NCBI GenBank assembly: GCA_024711065.1
Contig: JANJTN010000108.1
Span: 1-45,056, forward strand
DNA length: 45,056 nt
Direction: 5' to 3'
Source of the DNA: a bacterium
GTDB taxonomy: Bacteria > Bacteroidota > Ignavibacteria > Kapaibacteriales > Kapaibacteriaceae
A program made the position numbers and the translations under genes. Each line of letters begins with the position of its first letter. The first letter of the stretch is position 1. The notes under the pieces were generated by a model. That model was not told the origin of the DNA and ran no database searches. It saw only the letters and a program-made list of their open reading frames with translations. Positions 8,579 to 18,242 of this stretch are shown in pieces.

Positions 8579-9219
8579 GCGGCGTCCTCGTCGTCGGACA
8601 TGTACTCTTCAAAGTGCGACCCATGCTGCATCAACTTCTTGTACAGCATCTTTCTGGCACGGAAGAGATGCGCTTTCACGGTGCCCAGAGGATGTCCGAG
8701 TTTATCGGCGATCTCCTGGTACTCCAGTTCTTCCTCGTGCCGCATACGGATCACGATCCGATACTTGTCCGGCAAGGTTTCCAGAGCATCACGCAACATC
8801 TGCGCTCGCTCCTTGGCCAGAAGCATGTCGTCGGCCTTGGGTCCTCTATCCGGGGGCTCCATCGTCAGCTCTCCCCCATCGCTCGTCATGATCGGCTGGT
8901 CCAGCGATACCGCCTGAAAGCGTTTTCGCCGCAGGTGGTCGATACATCGGTTCGAGGCGATCTTGTACAACCACCGCGAGAACGGGTACTCGAACTTGAA
9001 TCGAGGAAGCGCATTGAAGGCCTTGATAAAGGTCTCCTGCGTTAGATCGTTCACGTCCTCTTCATTGCGGATCATCTTTCGGATCAGAAACGCCACGATC
9101 CGCCGATACTTCCGCTCGAGCAACGCGAAGGCATCCACATTACCAGCCAGCACATCACGAATGATGCGCTCATCCTCGGCCGCCGATTCCACTGCGTCCG
9201 GCTGCGGTTCTGTCTTCAC
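8575..9219 (-). CDS. ECF-type RNA polymerase sigma factor
   Basis: Sigma-70 family group 4 (ECF/RpoE-like) factor, ~214 residues from the GTG at 9219. Region 2 is clear: DLTQETFIKAFNALPRF followed by YPFSRWLYKIASNRCIDHLRR. Region 4 has LPDKYRIVIRMRHEEELEY and the helix-turn-helix EIADKLGHPLGTVKAHLFRAR. The frame stays open through the upstream tRNA-Ser gene to 9312, but that stretch encodes tRNA sequence, so I reject the ATG there. GTG at 9219, preceded by GGAG about 12 nt upstream, is the best start; TTG at 9237 is an alternative. No adjacent anti-sigma gene is seen; a LytR_C membrane protein follows instead. Confidence 0.9.
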   Translation of the reverse strand: MKTEPQPDAVESAAEDERIIRDVLAGNVDAFALLERKYRRIVAFLIRKMIRNEEDVNDLTQETFIKAFNALPRFKFEYPFSRWLYKIASNRCIDHLRRKRFQAVSLDQPIMTSDGGELTMEPPDRGPKADDMLLAKERAQMLRDALETLPDKYRIVIRMRHEEELEYQEIADKLGHPLGTVKAHLFRARKMLYKKLMQHGSHFEEYMSDDEDAA

Positions 9220-9248
9220 GTGTAGAGCTTGCTCCAAAGAGGAGTGAG

Positions 9249-9335
9249 CGGAAAGGGAGGGATTCGAACCCTCGGTACGGTTTCCCGCACACACGCTTTC
9301 CAGGCGTGCCAATTAAACCACTCTTGCACCTTTCC
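9249..9335 (-). tRNA. tRNA-Ser (anticodon GGA)
   Basis: 87-nt class II tRNA read on the minus strand. The 7-bp acceptor stem GGAAAGG/CCTTTCC is perfect. Anticodon stem CACGC/GCGTG encloses the loop CTGGAAA, giving anticodon GGA (serine UCC/UCU). A long variable arm follows (TGCGGG...CCGTACC), as expected for Ser. The T arm is GAGGG-TTCGAAT-CCCTC. Discriminator base G; CCA is not encoded. It lies 29 bp upstream of the sigma-factor start on the same strand, so both may share a transcript. Confidence 0.95.
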
Positions 9336-9544
9336 GAATGGGCACGAATATACGGCAAGGCGGCGATTCGCCTTCGGTGATGGCTGCTGAGCTTTCCACA
9401 CCCACCTCCCGAACAAGCAACAGACGTAACTCCCCCGTTTGCGAAGGGTTAGTCCGTTGGGTCGCGGGCAGTTGTCCGGCAGTAATCTGGCGCGAAATTT
9501 GGTATTTTACACGGTTCTACGACCTCTTCACCAAGTGGACCGCT

Positions 9545-10594
9545 ATGTCGTTGCAGCGCAGAGACTTCCTTCGCACGATCGGAGCAGCCGGAGTGGTATC
9601 CGCCCTTGGGCGAACCACCGCTCATGCCGCCGCTCCGGAGCCCGTGCCGTCTCCACTGCTGCTGCGCCGTCCGCAAGCCCTTCAAACCGGAGCGCGGATC
9701 GGGATCGCGGCACCGGCGAGTGGTGTGACGAAACGCGAACTCAAGGGTTTCTTCAGTATCTGTGAAACCGAAGGCTTCGAGCCGGTTCTGGGGCGGAATA
9801 TCGATCACAGTATCGGATATCTCTCCGCCAACGATCAGCAGCGTGCCGACGAGTTCATGGCGTTCATTGAAGACCCAACGATCGATGCCATTGTGTGCGC
9901 GCGGGGTGGATACGGCGTGATGCGGATCCTTCCCATGTTGGATTACGCAGCGATCGCCGAGGCGAACAAGATGATCATGGGGTTCAGCGACATCACCTCC
10001 TTGCTGATCGCCGCCCATCAGCTGAGCGGGATCGTTACGTACCACGGCCCGGTGGCTTCGTCCACGTTCGATCCATTCACGGCTGAATCCTTCCGCACCA
10101 CGATCCTCGGCCAGCCGACGGCAGTGGAAGGCGCCGGAGGAGACGTCCTCTGGACGTTCTCTGATGACCGGCTAACGGTTCTGCAATCCGGGTTTGGCCG
10201 CGGGCGCCTCACGGGCGGCAATCTGGCGATGGTCGTTGCCACGCTGGGAACAGCCTACGAGATCGACACCCGAGGAGCCATCCTCTTTCTGGAAGAGATC
10301 AACGAGGAGCCGTATCGGATCGACCGTATGCTGACGCAGCTGTGGCTCGCAGGAAAATTGCAGACATGCGCCGGCATCGCACTTGGGAACTTTCGGAATT
10401 GCGAAGCAAAAGGCATCTCGATCTCCGGTCCATCATTCACGCTTCGAGAAGTGATCGACGAGCGCACCAAAGACCTCGGTATTCCGGTGGTCTACGGACT
10501 CCCCTTTGGTCACGTCAAAAGCAAACTCACGATCCCCGTTGGCCTTCGCGCCGAACTCGACGCCAGCAACAAAACGTTACGTGTTCTAGTCTAG
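9545..10594 (+). CDS. ldcA: Tat-exported LD-carboxypeptidase (peptidase S66)
   Basis: 349-residue S66 serine peptidase that removes the terminal D-residue of murein tetrapeptides during peptidoglycan recycling. The N-terminus MSLQRRDFLRTIGAAG is a twin-arginine signal (RRDFLR at residues 5-10) ending near TAHAAA, so it is predicted to fold in the cytoplasm and be exported to the periplasm. S66 catalytic groups are visible in the right order and spacing: Ser in GFSDITS (~147), Glu in EEINEEP (~251) and His in GLPFGH (~323). Cytosolic LdcA of E. coli lacks such a signal. I chose the ATG at 9545 because the Tat motif begins there. The 209 bp between the tRNA and this start hold no gene. Confidence 0.92.
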   Translation: MSLQRRDFLRTIGAAGVVSALGRTTAHAAAPEPVPSPLLLRRPQALQTGARIGIAAPASGVTKRELKGFFSICETEGFEPVLGRNIDHSIGYLSANDQQRADEFMAFIEDPTIDAIVCARGGYGVMRILPMLDYAAIAEANKMIMGFSDITSLLIAAHQLSGIVTYHGPVASSTFDPFTAESFRTTILGQPTAVEGAGGDVLWTFSDDRLTVLQSGFGRGRLTGGNLAMVVATLGTAYEIDTRGAILFLEEINEEPYRIDRMLTQLWLAGKLQTCAGIALGNFRNCEAKGISISGPSFTLREVIDERTKDLGIPVVYGLPFGHVKSKLTIPVGLRAELDASNKTLRVLV

Positions 10595-10657
10595 CCATTC
10601 GATCGACGACCACACAACAAGCAACAGCATAAAGACCACCCTTTTCCCTACGCCCGT

Positions 10658-13600
10658 ATGATCAGATCCTTGTTCACCACCGTGTTGATCGCCTGCTTCG
10701 GCCTGGCCGCTGTTCCGATGGCTGCCCAGACGCTTACGATCTACAACGTCGACGCTTCGGGGTTTCCCAGAGTCTCCGCCGACTATGTCTATTTTGATTC
10801 GAACGGCCAGCCGCAGACCGGGTTCAACGCCACGGATTTTTCCGTGGTGGAGCGCCACACGGATAACTCCACGGTGGATCTGTCGGCAACGCTCACGCAC
10901 GAATGCGTGACCATCGATCCCGAGGCGAGCATCATCCTGGTCCTGGATCGCAGCAATTCGATGCGCGACGAAGTGAACGGCAAGCCGCGATTCCGCTATG
11001 CCCAGGACGCCCTCATCAGCTTTGTGAACCGCGTGAATTTCATTGGTGAGACCCGGGTCTGCCTGGTGACCTTTGCCGGCAATTACGAGGTGAAGGTGGA
11101 CTGGACCGCCAACCGGGACGAGATCATCGACACGATCAACAAGCTCGAGCCACTTACCTCGACGGACTACCGACTCCCGTTCGAGAGCCCGAACAACAAC
11201 ATCTACGAGAAATTCCGCGAGCGCCCGGTCAACATCCCCAAGTACACCTTCTTCCTCACCGATGGCTATCCAAATCCTGCCATCCCGGACGAAGTGAAGT
11301 TCGCCGAGAATAATATCGACAGCCTCCTCAAGCAGGCGATCCGGTTCTTTGCCGTTACCATTCTGCAACCCAACACGCATCCGGTGCTTACGGCCATGGC
11401 CGACGGAACCGGCGGCAAGGCCATTGTGACCAACGAGGCCGGCCTGGTGGATCTCTTTGCGCTCCTAGCCCTTGAGACGCAGATCAAGGAAGCATGCCGC
11501 CTCACCTGGATCGCCCCGTATGCCTGTAGTGAAGGTGACCGCAACCGCTCGGCTACCATTACGCTGAAGAAGTTCAACAACCCCCAGGCCAATGTGTCCT
11601 ACTTCGTTCCCGACCAGGGGGTTGCCTCCGTCGACATCTCCGAGCCGGTCCTCTTCTGCGGCGATCCAGCCGTAGGGGGCTCGTCGTTCGCCAACGTAAC
11701 CATCACGGCGCGGAACGCGCCATTGAACGTTACGGCGTTCAGCATCACGCCGAACACGTTCTTCTCGGTCGTAGACTGGAACTTCCCTACCGCGCAGACC
11801 AATTTCGCCCCCTTCACCTTAGCGCGGAATGCCACGCGCACACTTCGCGTCCGGTTCCAGCAAGGGGGACAGCAGATCTTCCGCCAAGCCAATCTGGAAA
11901 TGTCCGGTACGCCTTGCCCACCCAAGATCACCCTTGTCGGCGGCACGGGTCTGGCGATCCTTTCGAGCCCCAACGGTGGAGAGCTGTTCTCGACATGTGA
12001 TTCTGTGACCATCACCTGGGCCGGCGTCCTACCAACCCAGCCCGTCAAATTGGAGTATTCCACGGATGGCGGCGCTACGTGGACGGTGATCACCACCTCT
12101 GCTACCGGATTCAAATACAAGTGGCTGCCGCCGCAAGCCGGGACCCAATACAAGGTAAAAGTGTCTGTCGAACCAACGGATCAGTATCAATGGGCGGCGG
12201 GTATCGGTGGCACCGGCACCGAAACGGCCACGTCCGTTGCCGTTTCGTCGGATAACGTGCGCATCTACACTACCGGCAACTTCGACGGCCCGTTCAAAGC
12301 CGGCACCACGACGGCAAACAATGCCGTGGGCAATATGGACGGTTACCTGATCGAGTGGACGGCAGACGGCAATATCACCAAGACAACGCTCCTGGTCGGC
12401 TCGGGTAACTCCGTCGAACACATGACCGGTGTCGTCACGGATGAGAGTGGCAACTACTACGTTGCCGGGGACTTCGCCAGCCCGTCGGCCATGTTCGGTA
12501 CGCAGAACATGAGCAAGCCAGGCGGCGACGTGAGCGACTGCTTCCTGTTCAAGTACAATGCAACCGGATCGCTGCAATGGGCCAATTATGCCCGCGGCGA
12601 CGGTCTGAACAACTGCACAGCAGAGTGCACCAACATTGGCGTTCAGGTTGCCGGCGGCGTCACCCGCGTGATGCTCGTTGGCCGGTTCAAGAGATTCGTG
12701 CGTGTCGGTCTGCGTCCAAACGGTTCGTTTGAGCAGTCGGCAACGTTCAACGACACGCGCTGGCGGAACTTTTGGGTGGTCTACGATGAAGCCGGCAATG
12801 CCATCCAGGCAGCCTATGATGCCATTCCCCCGGCGGGATGGACATTGAAGTCCTTTACGGCAGACGACGACAACGGATTTACCTATACCACCGGCGACTA
12901 TACCGGTTCGAAGACCTTCGCTCCGCCAACGATCACGATCCCGGGCTTCGGTGGTCAGGACGTGTTCCTGTCCAAGTTCGGCGCCATCCCGGCCAGCTCT
13001 GATGAGAGCGACAATGTCTTTACCGTGGCCTCACCGCAGATCACGTTCAATCAAACGAGCGTGACCATGGATCCGATCGCTGTTGGCCAGACCTCCAGCA
13101 AATCCGTGACCGGCGTGCTGTGCAATACCGGCAACTTCCCGGTCGTGATCTCGCAAGTGCGGTTCACAGGCGCCAACAACGCAGACTTTACACTCACGGG
13201 CAATCTGAATGGGGTGCGCCTCAAGCCCGGTGAGTGCACGTCCATCGAGCTCTTGTTTGCCCCATCGGCGGTCGGTACGCGAAGAGCAACACTCGAGATC
13301 TCCGAGACCTGTGGCTCAACAGCCACGTTGGCCTTGGACGGCGTCGGCCTTCCACCCTGTGCCTGGGAAGTGCAAGCCAGTGTGAACCTAGGCAACCTCC
13401 CCAAGGGCCAGTCGCAGTCGTACCCGGTTACCTGCGTGCTGCGCAATACCGGTCCGGCAGCGATCTCGGGAACGCTCACGGCCCAGGGCTCGGCAGACCT
13501 GGTGGTGGCTCCGTTGGGCGCCTTCACGCTGCAGCCGAATCAGTGTCTGGATGTGACCGTGAACGTCAATGCCAACACTCCGGGCGTACAGGCCGTTACG

Positions 13601-15325
13601 TTGGACTTTGGCTTGCCCGCAGAATGTGGCGGACCCACCAGTGCTATCTCCATCCTGGTAGTCGAGCCAGACGTTCGTATCTCGTCCGTGGACTTTGGGC
13701 GTCATCGTCTTGGAACGATTGCCAACGATGTGATCGAGATCGAGAACCGCAACACCGATCCTGTCCGCATTACCGACGTACAACTATCCAATGCCTCCGA
13801 CCCGAACTTGCAGTTGGTGTTGCCCACGCCGGTGCCGTTCGACCTGGCCCCTTCCGAGAAGCGTACGATCCCGGTAACGTTCAGCCCGCAAACGCGTGGC
13901 TTGCATGTGGTCACGGTTACCGCAACGGTTCTGGGCCAAGCCGACCCCTTGGTTGGTGAGGCACGCGGTGTTGGTTTCCTGCCGGCGATCGACGCAACGG
14001 GATATGACTTCCAGGCATGGACCGTTGGCCTGACGTCATCGGAGATCGGCAAGGTGACCATCACCAACACGGACACCGACGCAGCCCTCTTTGTGAAGAG
14101 CGTGGCTTTCGCCGGCCCGACCACGGATTTCGCTTGGGCAACCGGCGCTCCATCCGATGTGACGATCCCAGCTGGTGGCTCGATCGAGGTAGACGTTACC
14201 TTTACACCACAAGCAGCAGGTACACGCTCCATCCAGGTCTGCATCGAGCATGATGCTATTCCAGGCGACGTGCCGCCATACACCACGACCTGCGTGAACG
14301 TGACGGGTATCGGCGCAGAGCCGTCAGACATCCAACCCGTGAACATGGGCAGTGTGCTGACGTGCGTCAGCAAGACAGCAACGGTCCGCATCGTGAACCC
14401 GAACGCTTCGTTTCCGCTCAACTGCGACGCTCCTGTGGGCAGTGGCGACGTGAGCGAGATCACCATCTCGGAAACAGCGCCGTTCACGATCCCACCGGGA
14501 CAGTCGCGCGACGTGATCGTAACCTTCACACCGAGCGGTGTTGGGCCGTTCGCGGCATCGTATGCCATTCCCAACGATCAGGGCCTTGCCCTTAACGTCA
14601 ATGTCAGCGGTACCGGTATCACCACCCCGGCCGACTTCCGATTCAACAACATCGTATCCGGTATCATCGGCCAGGCTGCGGTCATGCCCGTCACGGTCAC
14701 CACGGGTGATCTGACCGGCGTTACCATGGGTACCGTCACGCTGGTCTTCAGCTACTCGTCCGAGTTCGTCGCGTTCAAGGAACTCACCACGCCGCAACAG
14801 GCTGGCTGGACGTTCCAGACGGACGCCACGGTCCCCGGCCAACTGACGGTGATCGGTACGCCGGACGTGGGGGCCACCCTGACGAACGGTGCCTTTGTGA
14901 CCCCATCCTTCAACGTCTACCTGACGTCCGAGGACCGTCTGCCGGTGACCTTTACGGCCCAGGCGGATCCGACCTGTATCGTGGCTACCGGCGACAATAC
15001 CGGAGAGATCGCCGTCGAGCAGGTCTGCTACGCCGAAGGACGCCTGATCAAACTTGGGGCAGCCCCCTTCACCATTGGACACGCCAAACCGAACCCGGCA
15101 GCCGATCACACCACCTTCGCTTATTCCACCGGGATCGCCGTGGCTACGGTGTTCGAGGTGGTGGACGCCATGGGCAACGTGGTTCGCACGATCTCTACCC
15201 CGGTCCTGCCGAGCGGCGTCTACGAGTTGAACCTGGAAACCGGCGACCTTGCCAGCGGCCTCTATGTGGTCCGGATGGTCAGCGGACCGTTCGTCGAGTC
15301 CCGCACGATCTCGGTGATCCGCTAG
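10658..15325 (+). CDS. Giant secreted VWA / choice-of-anchor-D protein with T9SS sorting domain
   Basis: 1555-residue secreted surface protein. Signal peptide at 1-24 (ends MAAQ). A von Willebrand A domain (~85-270) carries the MIDAS motif DRSNSM. An Ig-like segment [18 protein letters not shown] (~434-500) follows. Residues ~512-780 look like SBBP-type beta-propeller repeats ([15 protein letters not shown]). Residues ~790-1320 are repeated choice-of-anchor-D/ASPD Ig-like modules with phrases such as [20 protein letters not shown] cohesin-like domain spans ~1322-1460. The last ~80 residues are a T9SS type A sorting domain ([14 protein letters not shown], then [10 protein letters not shown]). 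It probably mediates adhesion or surface display; the ligand is unknown. The start is the ATG at 10658, where the signal peptide begins, and a strong terminator follows. Confidence 0.9.
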   Translation: MIRSLFTTVLIACFGLAAVPMAAQTLTIYNVDASGFPRVSADYVYFDSNGQPQTGFNATDFSVVERHTDNSTVDLSATLTHECVTIDPEASIILVLDRSNSMRDEVNGKPRFRYAQDALISFVNRVNFIGETRVCLVTFAGNYEVKVDWTANRDEIIDTINKLEPLTSTDYRLPFESPNNNIYEKFRERPVNIPKYTFFLTDGYPNPAIPDEVKFAENNIDSLLKQAIRFFAVTILQPNTHPVLTAMADGTGGKAIVTNEAGLVDLFALLALETQIKEACRLTWIAPYACSEGDRNRSATITLKKFNNPQANVSYFVPDQGVASVDISEPVLFCGDPAVGGSSFANVTITARNAPLNVTAFSITPNTFFSVVDWNFPTAQTNFAPFTLARNATRTLRVRFQQGGQQIFRQANLEMSGTPCPPKITLVGGTGLAILSSPNGGELFSTCDSVTITWAGVLPTQPVKLEYSTDGGATWTVITTSATGFKYKWLPPQAGTQYKVKVSVEPTDQYQWAAGIGGTGTETATSVAVSSDNVRIYTTGNFDGPFKAGTTTANNAVGNMDGYLIEWTADGNITKTTLLVGSGNSVEHMTGVVTDESGNYYVAGDFASPSAMFGTQNMSKPGGDVSDCFLFKYNATGSLQWANYARGDGLNNCTAECTNIGVQVAGGVTRVMLVGRFKRFVRVGLRPNGSFEQSATFNDTRWRNFWVVYDEAGNAIQAAYDAIPPAGWTLKSFTADDDNGFTYTTGDYTGSKTFAPPTITIPGFGGQDVFLSKFGAIPASSDESDNVFTVASPQITFNQTSVTMDPIAVGQTSSKSVTGVLCNTGNFPVVISQVRFTGANNADFTLTGNLNGVRLKPGECTSIELLFAPSAVGTRRATLEISETCGSTATLALDGVGLPPCAWEVQASVNLGNLPKGQSQSYPVTCVLRNTGPAAISGTLTAQGSADLVVAPLGAFTLQPNQCLDVTVNVNANTPGVQAVTLDFGLPAECGGPTSAISILVVEPDVRISSVDFGRHRLGTIANDVIEIENRNTDPVRITDVQLSNASDPNLQLVLPTPVPFDLAPSEKRTIPVTFSPQTRGLHVVTVTATVLGQADPLVGEARGVGFLPAIDATGYDFQAWTVGLTSSEIGKVTITNTDTDAALFVKSVAFAGPTTDFAWATGAPSDVTIPAGGSIEVDVTFTPQAAGTRSIQVCIEHDAIPGDVPPYTTTCVNVTGIGAEPSDIQPVNMGSVLTCVSKTATVRIVNPNASFPLNCDAPVGSGDVSEITISETAPFTIPPGQSRDVIVTFTPSGVGPFAASYAIPNDQGLALNVNVSGTGITTPADFRFNNIVSGIIGQAAVMPVTVTTGDLTGVTMGTVTLVFSYSSEFVAFKELTTPQQAGWTFQTDATVPGQLTVIGTPDVGATLTNGAFVTPSFNVYLTSEDRLPVTFTAQADPTCIVATGDNTGEIAVEQVCYAEGRLIKLGAAPFTIGHAKPNPAADHTTFAYSTGIAVATVFEVVDAMGNVVRTISTPVLPSGVYELNLETGDLASGLYVVRMVSGPFVESRTISVIR

Positions 15326-15350
15326 GTCGGAAACACCATCGCTACAGAAC

Positions 15351-15383
15351 AAGGGCAGCCCTCGGGCTGCCCTTCGTATTTTT
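15351..15383 (+). terminator. Rho-independent terminator of the giant T9SS protein gene
   Basis: AAGGGCAGC (from 15351) pairs with GCTGCCCTT (ending 15374) around a CCTCGG loop, followed by CGTATTTTT. It sits 25 bp after the stop at 15325 and just before the aldolase gene, separating the two transcripts. Confidence 0.88.
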
Positions 15384-15408
15384 GCCCCTCATCAACTCCG
15401 GAACCGTC

Positions 15409-16473
15409 ATGATCGACCGCATCACCGAACTCCTGGCCGATACCGCCGACCACTATCTGAACCACACCTGCACCACGATCTCCAAGGATCAACTGCACCT
15501 GCCGTCGGCTTCGAGCGTCGACCAGATCTTCGGCATTAGCGACCGCAACAGCCGCGTGCTGCATAACCTTCATTGGATCCACAACACCGGACGCCTTGCC
15601 GGCACCGGCTACGTGTCCATCCTACCGGTCGATCAAGGTATCGAGCACTCAGCGGGTGCCTCCTTCGCCAAGAATCCGATCTACTTCGACCCCGAGAACA
15701 TCGTCAAGCTGGCCATCGAAGGGGGCTGTAACGCTGTAGCATCCACGTATGGCGTTCTGGGCAGCGTTGCCCGCAAGTACGCCCACAAGTTCCCGTTCGT
15801 GGTCAAGATCAATCACAATCAGCTGCTCACCTATCCGAACGCCTTCGATCAGATCCTGTTCGGCACGGTGCAGCAGGCTGCCGACATGGGTGCTGCCGCC
15901 GTGGGAGCCACGATCTACTTTGGTTCCGATGAAAGCAATCGCCAGATCATGGAGATCGCCGAAGCCTTTGCCATGGCCCATGAGCTTGGCATGGCCACGA
16001 TCCTGTGGTGCTACCTGCGCAACCCGGCGTTCAAGGCCGACAAGGACTATCATGTGGCTGCCGACCTCACGGCACAGGCCAATCACCTGGGCGTAACGAT
16101 CGAAGCCGACATCATCAAGCAGAAATTGCCGGAGAACAATGGTGGCTTTGCTGCCCTGAACATGGGCGGTTCCTCCTACGGCAAGTTCGACAAACGCATC
16201 TACACGGAACTGGCATCGGATCACCCGATCGATCTGACACGCTATCAAGTTGCCAACTGCTACATGGGTCGCATTGGCCTGATCAACTCCGGCGGAGCAT
16301 CCGGTAATAACGACCTGGCCGAGGCGGTCACCACGGCCGTGATCAACAAGCGTGCCGGAGGCATGGGATTGATCAGTGGACGCAAAGCGTTCCAGCGTCC
16401 GATGGCTGACGGCGTCGAGATCCTGAACGCCATCCAGGACGTGTACCTCACGCCCGAGGTCACGATCGCCTGA
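15409..16473 (+). CDS. fbaB: Class I fructose-bisphosphate aldolase (DhnA/FbaB type)
   Basis: 354-residue Schiff-base aldolase of the archaeal/bacterial DhnA group, cleaving fructose-1,6-bisphosphate in glycolysis or making it in gluconeogenesis. Visible features: [14 protein letters not shown] near residue 75, the catalytic-Lys-type strand FVVKINHNQ, the phosphate-binding end [10 protein letters not shown], and [10 protein letters not shown] chose the ATG at 15409 because the preceding in-frame codons lie in the terminator tail. The stop shares one base with the ABC transporter start (TGATG). Length is normal for the longer FbaB group. The assignment is firm. Confidence 0.93.
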   Translation: MIDRITELLADTADHYLNHTCTTISKDQLHLPSASSVDQIFGISDRNSRVLHNLHWIHNTGRLAGTGYVSILPVDQGIEHSAGASFAKNPIYFDPENIVKLAIEGGCNAVASTYGVLGSVARKYAHKFPFVVKINHNQLLTYPNAFDQILFGTVQQAADMGAAAVGATIYFGSDESNRQIMEIAEAFAMAHELGMATILWCYLRNPAFKADKDYHVAADLTAQANHLGVTIEADIIKQKLPENNGGFAALNMGGSSYGKFDKRIYTELASDHPIDLTRYQVANCYMGRIGLINSGGASGNNDLAEAVTTAVINKRAGGMGLISGRKAFQRPMADGVEILNAIQDVYLTPEVTIA

Positions 16474-18242
16474 TGACCAAGGCTCCTTCCGGTGCGCTCT
16501 CCGAGCTACGACGACTAGCCCCCTACCTAAAGCGGTATCGCCGCAAGGTTGGCTGGGGGTTATTCTTCATCACGTTCTCCAACATCTGCTCCACAACGAT
16601 CCCGCGGGTAGTTGGGCAGGCCGTAGATACGCTCAAGGTAGAGTCCTTCACCACCGACCAAGTGTTGTGGCTGATCGCCCAGATCCTGCTACTGACCATT
16701 GGCAGTGGTGTGGGCATGTTCGCCACACGGCGGACGCTGATCGTGATGTCGCGCTTCGTAGAAGAAGACCTCCGCAACGATTTTGTGGCGGCGATTCAGG
16801 TGCAGGCGCAGCAGTTCTATCACGACCGCTCCACCGGATCGTTGCTGGCCCACTTCACCAACGATATCAGTTCGGTCCGCGAATTCATCGGGCCGGCCAT
16901 CATGTACACGGCCAATACCGTGACCGTGTTCCTGTTCGCCCTCTCGTGGATGATCTCGATCAGCGGGATGCTGACACTGGCCATCGTGTTGCCGATCCCG
17001 TTCATCGCTTGGGCCACGTATACACTGGGGCGCAAGATCCATCGCGGGTATCGCACCGTGCAGGAACAGTATGAGCATGTGACCACGCAGGCTCAGGAAG
17101 CTTTCTCCGGTATCCGCGTGGTGCGTGCCTATGATCGCGAACCGTTCGAACGCGATCGCTTCGACGGTATCAGCCACGACTACTATCAGAAGAGTATCGC
17201 GTTAGCCCGCATCCAGTCCCTCATGATGCCGTCGATGACCGTGCTCTTCAACCTGACGTATATCGTGGTGATCGCTCTTGGTGGCGCACTGGTGATCGAC
17301 AGTGAACTGACCGTTGGAGACCTGACGCAGTTCTTCATCTATCTGAACCAGCTGATCTGGCCGATCGCGGCCATCGGCTGGGTCACGGGCATGATCCAGC
17401 GTGGAGCGGCCTCGATGGGACGTCTCGGTGTGATCATGGATGCCGTACCGGACATCCGGAATACGGACCGCACGGACCATCGGATCGAACACCTTCGTGG
17501 CCATATCCACTTCGACGATGTTTCACTCGATTATACCGGCACCGGCTCACGACCGGTCTTGCAACACATCGATCTCGAGATCCCTGAAGGGGGCTCACTG
17601 GGCATTCTCGGCAGCGTGGGTAGTGGCAAGTCGTCCCTGGTGAACCTGATCCCCCGACTCTACGAGGTTAGCTCCGGATCTCTGACCATCGACGGACACG
17701 CGATCCGGGCGATCCCCTTGCAGGTGCTGCGCCGAGACGTGGCAGTGGTCCCGCAGGAGTCCTTCCTGTTCAGCGAAACGATCCGCGAGAACGTCCGGTT
17801 CGGCGATCCGGATGCCACGGAGGAACAGGTGTTGCGCGCAGCGCGTATCGCCCAGCTGGATGCCGACGTCAAGAACCTCCCGCTCGGCTACGATACCATT
17901 GTGGGTGAACGAGGTGTAACGCTGTCCGGTGGACAGAAACAGCGTACGGCGCTGGCACGGGCGATCCTCAGCGATCCGCGGATCCTGATCCTGGATGATG
18001 CGCTATCGGCCGTGGACACGGACACGGAAGCACGGATCCTCGGCGGTCTGACCGAGGTCATGAAAGGTCGTACCACCATCCTGATCTCGCACCGAGTGTC
18101 CACGCTCAAACACTGCGACCGGATCATTGTACTACATGCCGGACAGATCGTGGAAGCCGGCAGTCATCAGGAACTCATTGCACTCAACGGCCGCTACGCC
18201 GACACCTACGAACGTCAATTGCTGGAAGAAGAGATCTCATGA
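16473..18242 (+). CDS. ABC exporter, fused permease-ATPase
   Basis: 589-residue half-transporter of the MdlB/MsbA-like type. Residues ~20-320 hold six transmembrane helices, and the ATPase domain spans ~340-589. Walker A GSVGSGKSS, Q-loop VVPQESFLFSETIRENV, signature LSGGQKQR, Walker B ILILDDALSAVD and the H-loop ISHRVS are all intact, so it should be active as a homo- or heterodimer. No second half-transporter lies next to it. The substrate (lipid, peptide or drug) cannot be inferred. It is coupled to the aldolase upstream by TGATG and to the cystathionine beta-synthase gene downstream by ATGA. Confidence 0.95.
   Translation: MTKAPSGALSELRRLAPYLKRYRRKVGWGLFFITFSNICSTTIPRVVGQAVDTLKVESFTTDQVLWLIAQILLLTIGSGVGMFATRRTLIVMSRFVEEDLRNDFVAAIQVQAQQFYHDRSTGSLLAHFTNDISSVREFIGPAIMYTANTVTVFLFALSWMISISGMLTLAIVLPIPFIAWATYTLGRKIHRGYRTVQEQYEHVTTQAQEAFSGIRVVRAYDREPFERDRFDGISHDYYQKSIALARIQSLMMPSMTVLFNLTYIVVIALGGALVIDSELTVGDLTQFFIYLNQLIWPIAAIGWVTGMIQRGAASMGRLGVIMDAVPDIRNTDRTDHRIEHLRGHIHFDDVSLDYTGTGSRPVLQHIDLEIPEGGSLGILGSVGSGKSSLVNLIPRLYEVSSGSLTIDGHAIRAIPLQVLRRDVAVVPQESFLFSETIRENVRFGDPDATEEQVLRAARIAQLDADVKNLPLGYDTIVGERGVTLSGGQKQRTALARAILSDPRILILDDALSAVDTDTEARILGGLTEVMKGRTTILISHRVSTLKHCDRIIVLHAGQIVEAGSHQELIALNGRYADTYERQLLEEEIS

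Noticed and set aside
9220-9312. N-terminal extension of the sigma factor to an ATG at 9312
   Set aside because: These codons translate the tRNA-Ser gene, so the ATG start is not credible.
14324-15352. 342-codon open frame antisense to the 3' part of the giant T9SS gene
   Set aside because: Overlaps the sorting domain and part of the terminator; the sequence is shadow-like.
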